Positions 36,004-45,350 of a stretch of 64,000 bases of DNA are shown in pieces. A program made the position numbers and the translations under genes. A model generated the notes under the pieces. That model was not told the DNA's origin. It saw only the letters and a list, made by a program, of their open reading frames with translations, and did no database searches. How positions within the stretch are numbered: position 1 is the first letter of the stretch; every line of letters begins with the position of its first letter. The stretch covers positions 1 through 64,000 of the forward strand of contig NZ_VOEI01000007.1 in NCBI RefSeq assembly GCF_007846095.1. Direction: 5' to 3'. The stretch is from Mucilaginibacter achroorhodeus (GTDB lineage: Bacteria > Bacteroidota > Bacteroidia > Sphingobacteriales > Sphingobacteriaceae).

Positions 36004-36507
36004 TTATCTTCCGAAAAAATAATCTTTTTTATCAACGCGGTTAGGGTCTTCTAAAGGATACTCGCGGCGCATCGGGAACACGGTCATGTCATCAACATTC
36101 AGTATCCGGCGCAGATCCGGGTGTCCGTCAAAGATCACCCCAAAGAAATCGTATGTTTCACGCTCCATCCAGTTTGCACCGTCCCATATGGTTGATGCCG
36201 TAGGGATGTGCAGGTTATCTAATGATAAGAAAACCTTGAGCCTGATGCGTGTATTTGTAGTAAGGCTGTGCAGGTGATAGATAACACCTATCTGCTTCTC
36301 CTGTTCAGGATAGTGAATGGCGGTGATATCCGTAAGAAAAATAAACTTTAGCGCTGAATCAGTTTTCAGAAATGTTAATACCTCTGTGATAACATCAGCA
36401 TCAACTTCTACGGTAAGCAGCCCAAAATCAGCACCGGTTTCTTTTACTTTACCGGCGAAGTTTTCATCAAGTCTTCTTAAAAGCTCTTCGTTAGCTATCT
36501 TACCCAT
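36004..36507 (-). CDS. nuoC: NADH-quinone oxidoreductase subunit C
   Basis: The 30-kDa subunit, 167 residues. The family block around DGANWMERETYDFFGVIFDGHPDLRRIL is complete. It is separated from nuoB by 2 nt and from nuoD by 3 nt. Confidence 0.95.
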   Translation of the reverse strand: MGKIANEELLRRLDENFAGKVKETGADFGLLTVEVDADVITEVLTFLKTDSALKFIFLTDITAIHYPEQEKQIGVIYHLHSLTTNTRIRLKVFLSLDNLHIPTASTIWDGANWMERETYDFFGVIFDGHPDLRRILNVDDMTVFPMRREYPLEDPNRVDKKDYFFGR

Positions 36508-36509
36508 TA

Positions 36510-37052
36510 TTATTGTATTCCGTATTTAGCAAGTAATTCCTGGTATTTAGGTTCGTTACGGCGGCGCAGCGTTTCTGTTTTAACCAGGTGCTGTATACCC
36601 ATAAAGCCATCGATAATAGCTTCGGGGCGCGGTGGGCAGCCGGGTACGTAAACATCTACCGGTATCACCTCATCAATACCTTGTAAAACAGAGTAAGTGT
36701 CAAATATACCACCGCTTGATGCACAGGCACCCACTGCCATTACCCAACGCGGTTCGGCCATTTGCAGGTAAACCTGGCGGAGCACAGGACCCATCTTTTT
36801 AGAAATAGTTCCCATTACCATCAGCAGATCGGCCTGGCGTGGTGAAAAGCTTAACCGCTCGGCACCAAAACGCGACAGATCATAGTGAGAGCCCATGGTA
36901 GCCATAAACTCAATACCGCAGCAAGATGTAGCAAATGGAAGAGGCCATAAAGAGTTGGCACGCGCCAAGCCTATCGCCTTATCAAGTGAAGTAGCGAAAA
37001 ACCCCGATCCTTCAACTCCCGCAGGGGCTTCAACTATTTGTATATCGCTCAT
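36510..37052 (-). CDS. nuoB: NADH-quinone oxidoreductase subunit B
   Basis: Holds cluster N2, the last one before quinone. The 180-residue protein has the four ligands C44, C45, C110 and C139, including the unusual tandem cysteines in [10 protein letters not shown] and the [11 protein letters not shown] segment. Confidence 0.96.
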   Translation of the reverse strand: MSDIQIVEAPAGVEGSGFFATSLDKAIGLARANSLWPLPFATSCCGIEFMATMGSHYDLSRFGAERLSFSPRQADLLMVMGTISKKMGPVLRQVYLQMAEPRWVMAVGACASSGGIFDTYSVLQGIDEVIPVDVYVPGCPPRPEAIIDGFMGIQHLVKTETLRRRNEPKYQELLAKYGIQ

Positions 37053-37093
37053 TATTTTTTGTAATGAAATTATTATCAGCTAACACTGACAGG

Positions 37094-37101
37094 CAAATTT
37101 A
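37094..37101 (-). promoter_or_regulatory. Possible internal promoter upstream of nuoB
   Basis: TAAATTTG fits TAnnTTTG in the 112-nt gap between nuoA and nuoB, about 40 nt before the nuoB start. The nearest TTG (37126-37128) gives a long 24-nt spacer, so it is doubtful. The unusually large gap is the main reason to suspect a second promoter. Confidence 0.35.
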
Positions 37102-37164
37102 CAACAAAGTGCTGTAAGAAATACACAATGAGCGTTGACGTGATATATTTAGAATCAGTCTAAA

Positions 37165-37536
37165 CTAATCCCAGTCTAATGCTTTCTTCTTGATCACGTA
37201 AATGAAACCGGCAAGCAGGGTAGCCATAAAGATGAACATCTCTATCATACCGGTTTTACCCATATCGCGGAAATTTACCGCCCACGGGTACATAAAGATA
37301 ACCTCAACATCAAACAGCACAAACAGGATAGCTACCAGGAAGTATTTGATAGATGCAGGAGTACGCGCATTACCTACCACCTCAATACCAGATTCAAAGG
37401 GTGTTAGTTTATCCTTCGTTTGGCGTTTAGGGCCAATTTTGTGTGTAACAAACATAGTTGTAACCACAAACCCCATAGCAACCAGCATCTGGAAAATGAT
37501 AGGCAAATAATTAACCGGTAAACTTTGTGCTTCCAT
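37165..37536 (-). CDS. nuoA: NADH-quinone oxidoreductase subunit A
   Basis: Three-helix membrane subunit. From ATG 37534-37536 it has 123 residues; an earlier start would add nine residues and overlap the promoter element. It contains TPFESGIEVVGNA and the acidic helix VAILFVLFDVEVIFMYPWAV. First gene of the 14-gene nuo operon. Confidence 0.95.
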   Translation of the reverse strand: MEAQSLPVNYLPIIFQMLVAMGFVVTTMFVTHKIGPKRQTKDKLTPFESGIEVVGNARTPASIKYFLVAILFVLFDVEVIFMYPWAVNFRDMGKTGMIEMFIFMATLLAGFIYVIKKKALDWD

Positions 37537-37540
37537 GCTG

Positions 37541-37548
37541 CAAATATA
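37541..37548 (-). promoter_or_regulatory. -7 promoter element of the nuo operon
   Basis: TATATTTG fits TAnnTTTG and ends 4 nt before the nuoA ATG, so transcription would start at or near the start codon. No good -33 TTG is seen at the right distance; the upstream bases are taken up by the terminator of the preceding operon. Confidence 0.45.
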
Positions 37549-37565
37549 CAAATGTGTTAACAATA

Positions 37566-37597
37566 AAAAAGTCCCTGCTGTTTGGCAGGGACTTTTT
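37566..37597 (-). terminator. Terminator of the exbB-tonB-TPR operon
   Basis: Stem of 13 bp: AAAAAGTCCCTGC (37566-37578) and its complement (37585-37597), 6-nt loop, with A- and T-runs at the ends. It lies between the stop of the TPR gene and the nuoA promoter. Confidence 0.9.
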
Positions 37598-37615
37598 AAA
37601 TATTTGGATTAAAGG

Positions 37616-39301
37616 TTACTTGCCTTTTGCGGCTCCGCCCTTCTTAGAGAAGAAATTGACAACCTGTTTATTGGTTGGGTCCATATCCCTTGCCTTGGTA
37701 AAGTAATCGGTTGCCTTGGCATTATCTTTTTCTTTAAACTCAGCAAAAGTGCCTAAGTAAGCGTAAGCCTCTGCAAGGTCTTTCTTGGCCTTATCTGCAG
37801 GTGCGCCTTTAGCTAATGATACCTCTATAAATTTCTCATAAAAAGGTTTAGCCAAACCAGTAATGTTGTTGCGATCTTTTTCTTTCAAGTCGTTCACACG
37901 TGCACGGTAAAGATATGAATCAGCCGTAGTTGGACTTTTTTGCGCCACATAACTAAATGCAGAGTCAGCCTTTACCAATAATGAGTCAGACCCGGGCTTT
38001 TTGTCATCGTAACCATAATAGTAGCTTAATCCTTCGTAGAAGTGATCTAACAATTTGGCATTGCGGCTTTTCTTAGTGTAAGTAGCATACGCTTGTGCTG
38101 CCTCAAGATATTTCTTCTGGCCAAACAGCGTTTTTCCTATTTCTGAATAGACATCTGCTTGAGCAGTATCCAAAGTAGCTGCTTTACGTAATGAAGCAAT
38201 ACCTAATGAATCTTGTTTAGATGCAATTTGCAAGCGGCCTAAATAAATATAGTCGCGAGGGATGATACGTTTTGGATCTGCTTTAGTGATCCAGGTATTC
38301 ATTGCCTGTAAACCTGCAGGGTAATCTTTGTTCTCGTATGCAGCATAAGCTAAATAACGGTAAACTTTAAGATTGTTAGCCGCATCCTTTGATAAAGCTT
38401 GTGCTTCTGTCTGCAAGGTTTTGTAATCACCTGATAACAAAAGGAAATCTGCATAACGCAAGCGAGAATCCAGTGAAAGGTCTGTTAACGACAGATACTT
38501 TTTGTATTGCTCAGTAGCTTCTTTAATTTTTGCTGATGCCATTCTCGGGTCGCTAAATGCCCAACGTACGTCGGTCTCAGCCCACTCACGGTAAGCAGGG
38601 CCATAGTTTGGATCTAAAGCCAAAGCTGCTTTGTATTCAGCCTCAGAGGATTCAAAGTTGTTAGCGTATTTCCAGATAACACCGGTTGCTACTTTAGCAT
38701 GGGCCAATTTTGGATCAAGATCCAAAGCTGCCTGGTAGCTGCTTAATGCTTCTGTGTTTTTCAATTGTGTGCGGTAAGCGTCACCCAGTGCCACTAAAAT
38801 TTCAGCGTCTTTAGGGTTAACTGCTTTGCCTTTGTTTAATGCTGCGATAGCGGCATTTGCGTCAGCAGCAGGCACTTTACCGTCAACATCGTTCAAAAGA
38901 TAAGCCCTGCCAACATATAGATATGGCTTGCTGTCTTTACCCGCTAAACTTAATGCCTGGTTAAAGTTTGTAGTTGCACCATTTTTGTCTTTGTCCAAAA
39001 CTGCAACTGCACCTAAACCTGCGTAGTTAAGCGCTGATTTTGGGTTAACAGCAAGGCCTTTTTGAAAAATAGCCTTTGCAGAATCCGGATACTCTTGTAG
39101 TACGTAAACCCAGCCATAGTAAAAGAAATTTTCATCTTTATTAGCCTGAGTTACGGTCAAGTTTTTTAGCATCGTTTTAGCCTTTTGATACTGCTCAGCG
39201 TCTATCGCCTTTTTAGCATCAGCTAAACTTTGTGCGAAAGCTGACGAGCCAACAATACTCAGTGCCAGTACGATCTTACTTATTTTACTGATCATTTTCA
39301 T
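37616..39301 (-). CDS. Secreted TPR-repeat protein of the TonB cluster
   Basis: A 561-residue exported protein (signal peptide ending SSAFAQ) made of about ten tetratricopeptide repeats across its full length, e.g. ALNKGKAVNPKDAEILVALGDAY and SYQAALDLDPKLAHAKVATG. Start at ATG 39299-39301 is preferred because it begins the signal peptide; an earlier ATG at 39340 overlaps the upstream gene. It is the last gene of the exbB-exbD-exbD-tonB-PstS-like cluster. As a periplasmic scaffold it may assemble the TonB machinery or its partners; function is not established. Confidence 0.85.
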   Translation of the reverse strand: MKMISKISKIVLALSIVGSSAFAQSLADAKKAIDAEQYQKAKTMLKNLTVTQANKDENFFYYGWVYVLQEYPDSAKAIFQKGLAVNPKSALNYAGLGAVAVLDKDKNGATTNFNQALSLAGKDSKPYLYVGRAYLLNDVDGKVPAADANAAIAALNKGKAVNPKDAEILVALGDAYRTQLKNTEALSSYQAALDLDPKLAHAKVATGVIWKYANNFESSEAEYKAALALDPNYGPAYREWAETDVRWAFSDPRMASAKIKEATEQYKKYLSLTDLSLDSRLRYADFLLLSGDYKTLQTEAQALSKDAANNLKVYRYLAYAAYENKDYPAGLQAMNTWITKADPKRIIPRDYIYLGRLQIASKQDSLGIASLRKAATLDTAQADVYSEIGKTLFGQKKYLEAAQAYATYTKKSRNAKLLDHFYEGLSYYYGYDDKKPGSDSLLVKADSAFSYVAQKSPTTADSYLYRARVNDLKEKDRNNITGLAKPFYEKFIEVSLAKGAPADKAKKDLAEAYAYLGTFAEFKEKDNAKATDYFTKARDMDPTNKQVVNFFSKKGGAAKGK

Positions 39302-39329
39302 TCTTAGTTTATTGTATATAAAAATATAG

Positions 39330-40253
39330 TTAGTGTACAATGTTAATCTCCCTCGGCGGAAGTGAATCAGGCAACAAGCCCGATTTTAATATGATCCGCT
39401 GGCCACGCTCGCTTGCTAAAAATGAAGCAAAACCGGCTCCCAGTCCCTTGCGGCCTGTGCAGTCTATGATATACAAAGATCTGCTTAACGGATATGATTG
39501 TTCGACAAGCGTGGTCTGCGATGGTTTAAAATACTCCTTGGGTGCTGTTTTACTACTTTGATCCTTTACACCCATAATTTTAACCTTCTCTACAGCTGCC
39601 GCATAGTCCTGATCCGGATCATTAAGCCAGCTAAAGCCAGTGATGCCAATGGCATCAGTATGTGTACTTACATACTTAATAACTTCTTTATTTGAGCTTA
39701 AAGCATAGATATTCTTCTGTTTAAACTCAGTTGTGCCAGCCAAAGCCTTCAAATATCTTACCAAGCTCGAGTTAGGATTATCAAACACGATACTCTTGTT
39801 TGTTTTTGCCTCTCCCCTCAACATCTGCTTGATCTCGTTAACTGAGATAGTGGTGTCATTTGACGCCTGGTTGACAATTAATGCAACAGCATCAATCGCG
39901 AATTTGTTTACATCAGGTACAAGTTCTCTGCGTTTTAAAACGCCGGTCTCCATTGTATCCAATGTACGTGATAATATAGCTACCCTTGTTTTATCGTTAA
40001 GCAGATCGCTTATTACACCTGTTTCAGGTTTATAAGCAATCACCGGGTTAGCATCCCTAAAGATTCCCTTAAACACGAACAGCTCTTCATTTACAATGGG
40101 CGAAAAAGAATCATCGGCCGAGAAATTAGCGGTTCCAGTTACAAAACCATCTAACTGCTTTTTATCTTGTTTTTTATCCCCGCCAGCACCACAACCTTGC
40201 AATAGCAAGCTCACAGCAATGGCACAAATAAACAGGCCGGAGTTAATTTTCAT
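39330..40253 (-). CDS. PstS-like phosphate-binding family lipoprotein
   Basis: A 307-residue lipoprotein with lipobox LLQGC (C21). The body has the two-lobe PBP-like pattern of the PstS family: an early FSPIVNEELFVF, an ALIVNQASN strand, then an S-L-V-R-Y-L helix and a DAIGITGFSWLNDPD block. No pstC, pstA, pstB or phoU gene is present nearby. Its stop overlaps the start region of the TPR gene, and its own start overlaps the small membrane protein gene by 11 nt. It is therefore tied to the TonB motor rather than to an ABC importer. Ligand unknown. Confidence 0.8.
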   Translation of the reverse strand: MKINSGLFICAIAVSLLLQGCGAGGDKKQDKKQLDGFVTGTANFSADDSFSPIVNEELFVFKGIFRDANPVIAYKPETGVISDLLNDKTRVAILSRTLDTMETGVLKRRELVPDVNKFAIDAVALIVNQASNDTTISVNEIKQMLRGEAKTNKSIVFDNPNSSLVRYLKALAGTTEFKQKNIYALSSNKEVIKYVSTHTDAIGITGFSWLNDPDQDYAAAVEKVKIMGVKDQSSKTAPKEYFKPSQTTLVEQSYPLSRSLYIIDCTGRKGLGAGFASFLASERGQRIILKSGLLPDSLPPREINIVH

Positions 40254-40473
40254 TAGGGTTCTTCTTTAAATAACGTGAAAAACGCAGTATAGCGTATAAT
40301 AAAATTACAGATCCGAAAATTGTTCTCCTTGATTGGGGCATATCAAGCGGAAACTTATCCCAAAAGATAATAAGCAAACCCAATGCAATAAAACAAATGA
40401 ATGCGGTAAAGCCTAAAATAAGCAAAAACCGCCTTTTGGGCGATTTTTGCTGGTTTTTGTTATTTTCTAACAT
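40243..40473 (-). CDS. Small two-helix membrane protein in the TonB cluster
   Basis: A 76-residue protein with two hydrophobic segments (about 16-36 and 50-65) and basic ends. It lies between tonB (7 nt upstream) and the PstS-like gene (11-nt overlap), so it is co-expressed with both. I do not recognise a named family. Confidence 0.7.
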   Translation of the reverse strand: MLENNKNQQKSPKRRFLLILGFTAFICFIALGLLIIFWDKFPLDMPQSRRTIFGSVILLYAILRFSRYLKKNPNEN

Positions 40474-40480
40474 TAAACTT

Positions 40481-41305
40481 TTATTCTTCTGCCAATGCGA
40501 AGTTTACAGGGATACTGTACTGTACACGCACCGGACGACCGTTTTGGATACCTGGTTTCCACTTAGGAGAAGATTTAAGTACACGAACCGCTTCTTCGTC
40601 ACAACCGCTACCGATACCTCTAACAACTTTGATGTCAGTTAAAGATCCGTCGCGCTCAACCACGAAGGTTAAGATAACACGGCCTTGTACGTTATTCTCC
40701 CTTGCAACTGCAGGGTAACGGATATTCTTACCTAAATATTTACCAAATGCTGCATCACCACCCGGGAACGCCGGAGCTTGCTCTACCGCGGTAAAGATCT
40801 GGTTAGGGTTCTCTTCTACCACTTGCTTAACGTCTGAGTTACCAACCGGCTCCTCAATACGTATATCAGCGTTAGGGTCACCTTTTTGATCCTTGGGACC
40901 CGGGTCTGCAACCTCAAGATCTTTAACGGTTGGTGGTTCTTTCTCACGCACCTCGTTATCCGGTTTCACTACCGGAGGTGGGAAACGCACCTGGTCAACC
41001 TTTGGTTTAGGTGGTTCCGGCGGTGGCGGAGGTGGTTTTTGTTGTTCATTCACCGGTGGTGGCGGCAAAACAACTTCGGTCACCTTCACTTTCTCAGGTG
41101 CCTTAGGGATGATACCCTCAATGGCATTCAGGATTGTTTTTAGGGAGATAAGGAAAACAAATAGCACTACACCTATTAAAAGGGCCCTGTTGGTATGGCG
41201 AGGGTTATCCTTTCTAAGTTCATAAGCACCGTAAGCTTTGTTACGTCCTGTAAAAACAACGTCGATCCACTGCTGGTTTAATATGTCTAATTTTGATCCG
41301 AACAT
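40481..41305 (-). CDS. tonB: Energy transducer TonB
   Basis: A 274-residue TonB protein. One membrane anchor near residues 43-62, a proline-rich linker (VLPPPPVNEQQKPPPPPPEPPKP), and a C-terminal TonB domain with YPAVARENNVQGRVILTFVV and KWKPGIQNGRPVRVQYSIPV. It carries energy from ExbB/ExbD to outer-membrane receptors. The antisense strand of the proline-rich stretch makes glycine-rich open frames that are not genes. Confidence 0.95.
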   Translation of the reverse strand: MFGSKLDILNQQWIDVVFTGRNKAYGAYELRKDNPRHTNRALLIGVVLFVFLISLKTILNAIEGIIPKAPEKVKVTEVVLPPPPVNEQQKPPPPPPEPPKPKVDQVRFPPPVVKPDNEVREKEPPTVKDLEVADPGPKDQKGDPNADIRIEEPVGNSDVKQVVEENPNQIFTAVEQAPAFPGGDAAFGKYLGKNIRYPAVARENNVQGRVILTFVVERDGSLTDIKVVRGIGSGCDEEAVRVLKSSPKWKPGIQNGRPVRVQYSIPVNFALAEE

Positions 41306-41334
41306 TGTTATAACGTTAAATAGTTAATTGTCAA

Positions 41335-41868
41335 TTAGTAGTTGCCATCACGTTTAAGCAATTCAACCTCCAACGGTAAAATATCTACAATTGCGTATGA
41401 TTGTACCTTAGTGATATTCATCTCGTCCAAAACGTCAACCAAATTTTTATAGTTTGATTTTACGCTTGGTTTGATCAGCACTGTCATGTACTTACCTGTT
41501 GATTGTTGTATTTTCTCACTGTTGTCAATAAGAACCTTACGTAAACCGTCTTTACCATAAGAGGTAGTTTCTGGTGGGGTTTTACCCGGCTCACCTACAA
41601 ACCACTCTATCTTATTGTTGGCACCTAACAGGATGGTCATAGAGCGTGAAGCAGCTACATCTAACTGATCTTTCACTTTCTCATCCTTATCTGGCATGGT
41701 AACGTCCATAGCCTTAGGCTTAGCCAACGTTGTAGTCAACATAAAGAAAGTGATCAGCAAGAACGCAAGGTCAACCATCGCGGTTAAGTCAACACGCGTA
41801 GAAGCCTTTTTACTTCTAACCTTACCGCCTTTTTTCCCCCCGCCGGAGGAGGTGTCTAATTCTGCCAT
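41335..41868 (-). CDS. exbD: ExbD family protein 2
   Basis: A 177-residue biopolymer-transport protein. After a lysine/glycine-rich N terminus comes the single helix with the proton-path aspartate in DLTAMVDLAFLLITFFMLTTTL, then a periplasmic domain. It follows the first exbD by 7 nt and precedes tonB by 29 nt. Confidence 0.93.
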   Translation of the reverse strand: MAELDTSSGGGKKGGKVRSKKASTRVDLTAMVDLAFLLITFFMLTTTLAKPKAMDVTMPDKDEKVKDQLDVAASRSMTILLGANNKIEWFVGEPGKTPPETTSYGKDGLRKVLIDNSEKIQQSTGKYMTVLIKPSVKSNYKNLVDVLDEMNITKVQSYAIVDILPLEVELLKRDGNY

Positions 41869-41875
41869 TTCTTAA

Positions 41876-42493
41876 TTATTTTTTAGGCGCAGCACGCAGC
41901 GTCGTTACTAAGTTAAATTTGTTAATTTTCTGTTTCTGCAAAACAGTGATCACATCTTTGATAACAGGATATTCCTCTTTGTTATCGCCTTTGATAGAGA
42001 TACGCAACGCTTTGTTGTGTAAAGAAACATCAGCACGGCGAGCTTCACGGATCCAGTCTGACAACTCGTTGTTGTTTGTTGTATCGCGCGGTATACCCGG
42101 CTGTTTAAATTCCTTTTTCTGATCTGCATCAAGCGCAAGGAAGCTTTTCAACTGTGCGATCGGCACACCGAATATCGGCAAACCAGCAAATTTAGTTTGC
42201 TCATCAGGGGTGAAATTGATCTTATATTTTTCACCCATCTGGATAAGCGTTTGCTTGCGGATATCATTACCATCAACACTAAAGAACACCTTGTTCTGAC
42301 CAACGGTTAGCATTAACACGTTATCATCAGGAATAGGCTGCTCAATTGAAGAGGCAGGAATATCAACCGGCACCGGATCCTCTGTTCTCGGTTTTGCAGT
42401 TAATATAAAGAAAGTAAGCAGCAGGAAAGCTACGTCGCACATGGCGGTCATATCTATCGAAGTGCTCTTTCTTGCAACTTTTACTCTTGGCAT
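41876..42493 (-). CDS. exbD: ExbD family protein 1
   Basis: A 205-residue ExbD homologue with the helix SIDMTAMCDVAFLLLTFFILTAK carrying the conserved aspartate. Its periplasmic part is longer than in the second copy (an insert around residues 90-150). Two different exbD genes in a row are usual in Bacteroidota TonB clusters and may form a heteromeric motor. Confidence 0.92.
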   Translation of the reverse strand: MPRVKVARKSTSIDMTAMCDVAFLLLTFFILTAKPRTEDPVPVDIPASSIEQPIPDDNVLMLTVGQNKVFFSVDGNDIRKQTLIQMGEKYKINFTPDEQTKFAGLPIFGVPIAQLKSFLALDADQKKEFKQPGIPRDTTNNNELSDWIREARRADVSLHNKALRISIKGDNKEEYPVIKDVITVLQKQKINKFNLVTTLRAAPKK

Positions 42494-42591
42494 TTTTCCT
42501 TTGTTTATTTAATAATATAAAATTAAAGACTTTAAATTTAATAACCAAATTTTATTTTGTTAAAATTGATTATGCAAGAACTTAATTTTAA

Positions 42592-43425
42592 TTATTTGTT
42601 TTTGTGTGATGCTGCAAATGTTTGAACGATGCTGAAACCAGTTTCGTCGATAGCGTAAGTCAACTTGTCAATTTTAGATGTAAATACATTGTACATTACA
42701 ATTGATACAGCTGAAGTACCGATACCCAATGCAGTGTTGATAAGTGCCTCAGAGATGTGAGAAGATAGTTCTGCCTGGTTTGGAGCACCTGATGCTGCCA
42801 ATGTAGCGAACGCACCGATCATACCGATTACCGTACCTAATAGACCGGTTAATGTACCGATAGATACCAACGTAGCAATGATGGTTAAGTTTTGCTCTAA
42901 CATAGGCATCTCTAAAGCAGTTGCTTCTTCAATGTCTTTTTGGATAGCCAAAGTTTTTTGGTCAACGTCAAGGTTTGGCTCAATTTCCATTTCCCGGTAT
43001 TTTTTCAAACCTGATTTGATAACGTTAGCTACAGAACCTTTTTGTTTGTCGCACTCAGCGTCAGCTGCTGCGATGTTACCAGCGTTTAATGAAGATTGCA
43101 CTTTTCTTACGAAAGCGTCAACGTTACCTGTACCAGAAGCTTTGCCGATTACTACGAACCTCTCAAGAGAGAATACAATTACCATTAACAGGTAAGACAT
43201 GATCAGAGGTACGATAACACCACCTTTGTGTACAGTACCGTAGATATCAACAGGCTCGTTTGCTGGATCGCCGCCTTTATAGTGACTTGGGTGACCTAAG
43301 ATAAACATGTAAATCAAAACAGCCACTACAATACAAAGTGGAATAGTCAAAGTCGCAAATGCGCCCGATGCACTTGAGCTTTCTTTTTTTACAGGAGTAG
43401 TTGGTTTTGTTGGTGCGTTTGCCAT
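42592..43425 (-). CDS. exbB: ExbB/TolQ/MotA family proton channel
   Basis: A 277-residue membrane protein with helices near 20-42, 76-92, 186-210 and 232-255. The ATLVSIGTLTGLLGTVIGMIGAF region and AISEALINTALGIGTSAVSIVMYN are the pore-lining segments typical of ExbB. First gene of the seven-gene cluster; a 98-nt gap with no gene separates it from exbD. Confidence 0.93.
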   Translation of the reverse strand: MANAPTKPTTPVKKESSSASGAFATLTIPLCIVVAVLIYMFILGHPSHYKGGDPANEPVDIYGTVHKGGVIVPLIMSYLLMVIVFSLERFVVIGKASGTGNVDAFVRKVQSSLNAGNIAAADAECDKQKGSVANVIKSGLKKYREMEIEPNLDVDQKTLAIQKDIEEATALEMPMLEQNLTIIATLVSIGTLTGLLGTVIGMIGAFATLAASGAPNQAELSSHISEALINTALGIGTSAVSIVMYNVFTSKIDKLTYAIDETGFSIVQTFAASHKNK

Positions 43426-43498
43426 TACTTTTTAATTTTTAGTTTTCGTTTTGTTTATAATATAAGTTAAATAAAATGTGTGCGCATTTAGCGAAAAA

Positions 43499-43506
43499 CA
43501 AAATTA
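43499..43506 (-). promoter_or_regulatory. -7 promoter element upstream of exbB
   Basis: TAATTTTG fits TAnnTTTG, about 74 nt before the exbB start, in an AT-rich stretch. A -33 TTG at good spacing was not found. Confidence 0.4.
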
Positions 43507-43611
43507 GAATTTCTATGAAATAAAAAAACTATTTCTGTCATTCTTTATAATAATTTAATATTCAGCAAAAAGCGTTTTGCAAATTGGTTTTTACATAACG
43601 CTATTAAACAC

Positions 43612-43640
43612 AAAAATTGTCTGTTATCGAGACAATTTTT
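43612..43640 (-). terminator. Terminator of pckA
   Basis: Perfect 11-bp stem AAAAATTGTCT (43612-43622) and AGACAATTTTT (43630-43640) with a 7-nt loop; the T-run is part of the arm, as usual for Rho-independent terminators. It lies 79 nt after the pckA stop. A smaller hairpin (GCAAAA/TTTTGC, 43565-43580) lies further down. Confidence 0.85.
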
Positions 43641-43718
43641 TACAATAAAACCGATAATTTTTAATAATCGCAAGTTATAACACATAAAAAGTATGTAACT
43701 AAACTGATATAGTGCAGT

Positions 43719-45323
43719 CTAAAATACTGCCGAAACTATGTTTGGGCCTGCTTTTATTAGGTTTATCGGGCTTGTTGCCGTATATTTTTCAAAATTATTA
43801 ACAAAGGCTAAAGCAAGGTTGTTTGCCTGGCGCTCATAGCTTTCTTTATCGGCCCAGGTATTGGCAGGCTGCAGTATCTCTGCAGGTATGTTAGGGCAAG
43901 CTGCAGGTATTTTCAAATTAAAAATTGGATCAGTATTGTAGCTCACATCATCCAGTTCACCATTAAGTACCGCATTAATCATGGCACGGGTATAGGTTAA
44001 GCTTATCCTGCTGCCGGTGCCGTAAGGGCCGCCTGTCCAGCCGGTATTTATTAACCAAACGTTTACCTGTTGCTGTTCTATCTTATTACCCAACAGTTCA
44101 GCATACTTCACCGGGTTAAGCGGCAGAAACGCTTCGCCAAAGCAAGCCGAAAACGTTGTTACCGGTTCATTTATGCCAGCCTCTGTACCCGCAACCTTTG
44201 CGGTATAGCCTGAAATAAAATAATACATCGCTTGTTCTGCGGTTAATTTTGCTATCGGGGGTAGTACACCAAATGCATCAGCTGTTAAGAAAAAGATATT
44301 TTTAGGGGCTTTACCAATAGAAGGTATCAAAGCATTACTGATATAATTTACCGGATATGCCACGCGGGTATTCTCAGTTTTGGCGATGTTATCGAAATCA
44401 ACCTTATCCGTACCCTCAAAAAAGTTAATGTTCTCAAGCAACGCACCTTGTTTAATAGCATTAAATATCTGAGGTTCTTTTTCAGCAGTTAAACCCACGC
44501 ATTTTGCATAGCAGCCACCTTCAAAGTTAAAGATACTGTCGTTGCTCCAACCGTGCTCGTCGTCACCAATCAGCATGCGGTTAGGGTCCGCAGATAAGGT
44601 AGTTTTACCGGTGCCAGACAGACCAAAGAAAATAGCGGTATCACCATCAGCGCCAACATTGGCAGAGCAATGCATTGGTAATACATTATAATAATGTGGT
44701 AAAACAAAGTTGAGGACAGAGAAGATCCCCTTTTTTATTTCGCCAGTATAACCTGTTCCACCTATTAATATAGTACGCTTACTAAAGCTGATTACGGTAA
44801 AGTTCTTTTGGCGTGTGCCATCAGTCTCAGGGTTGGCTTCAAAACCTGGAGCTGCTATAACTGTCCATTCCGGCTCATCATTAATGCCATTAGCCTCCGG
44901 GCACATAAAAAGGTGGCAGGCAAATAAATTTTGGTAAGCGGTTTCGGTTATAACCCTAACATTCATACGGTATTTTTCATCCGCACAAACAGCGCTGTCG
45001 CGCACAAACAGATCGCGGCCATTTAGATAGGCAATCATCTTTTTGTGAAGGCCCTTAAAATGCGCACCGTCCATTTTATAGTTTACTTTGCTCCACCAAA
45101 CATTATCATGAGTGATATGGTCGTCTACAATAAAACGGTCCTTTGGAGAACGGCCGGTAAATGTACCGGTATCAATGGCAAGTGCTCCGGTATCGCTCAA
45201 AACGCCTTCTTTGCGTTGCAGTGCGGAAGCTATTAACTCGTCGGGCGAAAGCTGGTAAAATATATTTGACTGTTGAAGGCCCAAATCGGCCAACGGGGAT
45301 GTAAGGGTAGATACGCTTTTCAT
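43719..45323 (-). CDS. pckA: Phosphoenolpyruvate carboxykinase (ATP)
   Basis: Interconverts oxaloacetate plus ATP with PEP, CO2 and ADP. The 534-residue protein has the kinase 1a motif GLSGTGKTTLSADPNR, the PCK-specific GTGYTGEIKKGIFSVLNF and the metal-binding GDDEHGWSND block. ATP-type length and motifs. In Bacteroidota it can run in either direction. A well-formed promoter and a hairpin lie upstream. Confidence 0.96.
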   Translation of the reverse strand: MKSVSTLTSPLADLGLQQSNIFYQLSPDELIASALQRKEGVLSDTGALAIDTGTFTGRSPKDRFIVDDHITHDNVWWSKVNYKMDGAHFKGLHKKMIAYLNGRDLFVRDSAVCADEKYRMNVRVITETAYQNLFACHLFMCPEANGINDEPEWTVIAAPGFEANPETDGTRQKNFTVISFSKRTILIGGTGYTGEIKKGIFSVLNFVLPHYYNVLPMHCSANVGADGDTAIFFGLSGTGKTTLSADPNRMLIGDDEHGWSNDSIFNFEGGCYAKCVGLTAEKEPQIFNAIKQGALLENINFFEGTDKVDFDNIAKTENTRVAYPVNYISNALIPSIGKAPKNIFFLTADAFGVLPPIAKLTAEQAMYYFISGYTAKVAGTEAGINEPVTTFSACFGEAFLPLNPVKYAELLGNKIEQQQVNVWLINTGWTGGPYGTGSRISLTYTRAMINAVLNGELDDVSYNTDPIFNLKIPAACPNIPAEILQPANTWADKESYERQANNLALAFVNNFEKYTATSPINLIKAGPNIVSAVF

Positions 45324-45327
45324 TTGT

Positions 45328-45350
45328 GGGTAAATGTTAAATGTTTACCC
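45328..45350 (-). promoter_or_regulatory. Hairpin in the pckA mRNA leader
   Basis: Inverted repeat GGGTAAA (45328-45334) and TTTACCC (45344-45350) with a 9-nt loop, placed between the predicted transcription start and the ATG. It may act as an mRNA stabiliser or a regulatory site; no ligand is known. Confidence 0.45.

Noticed and set aside
40893..41225. Glycine-rich frame of about 110 codons on the plus strand
   Set aside because: It is the reverse complement of the proline-rich linker of tonB, which has clear coding evidence on the minus strand.
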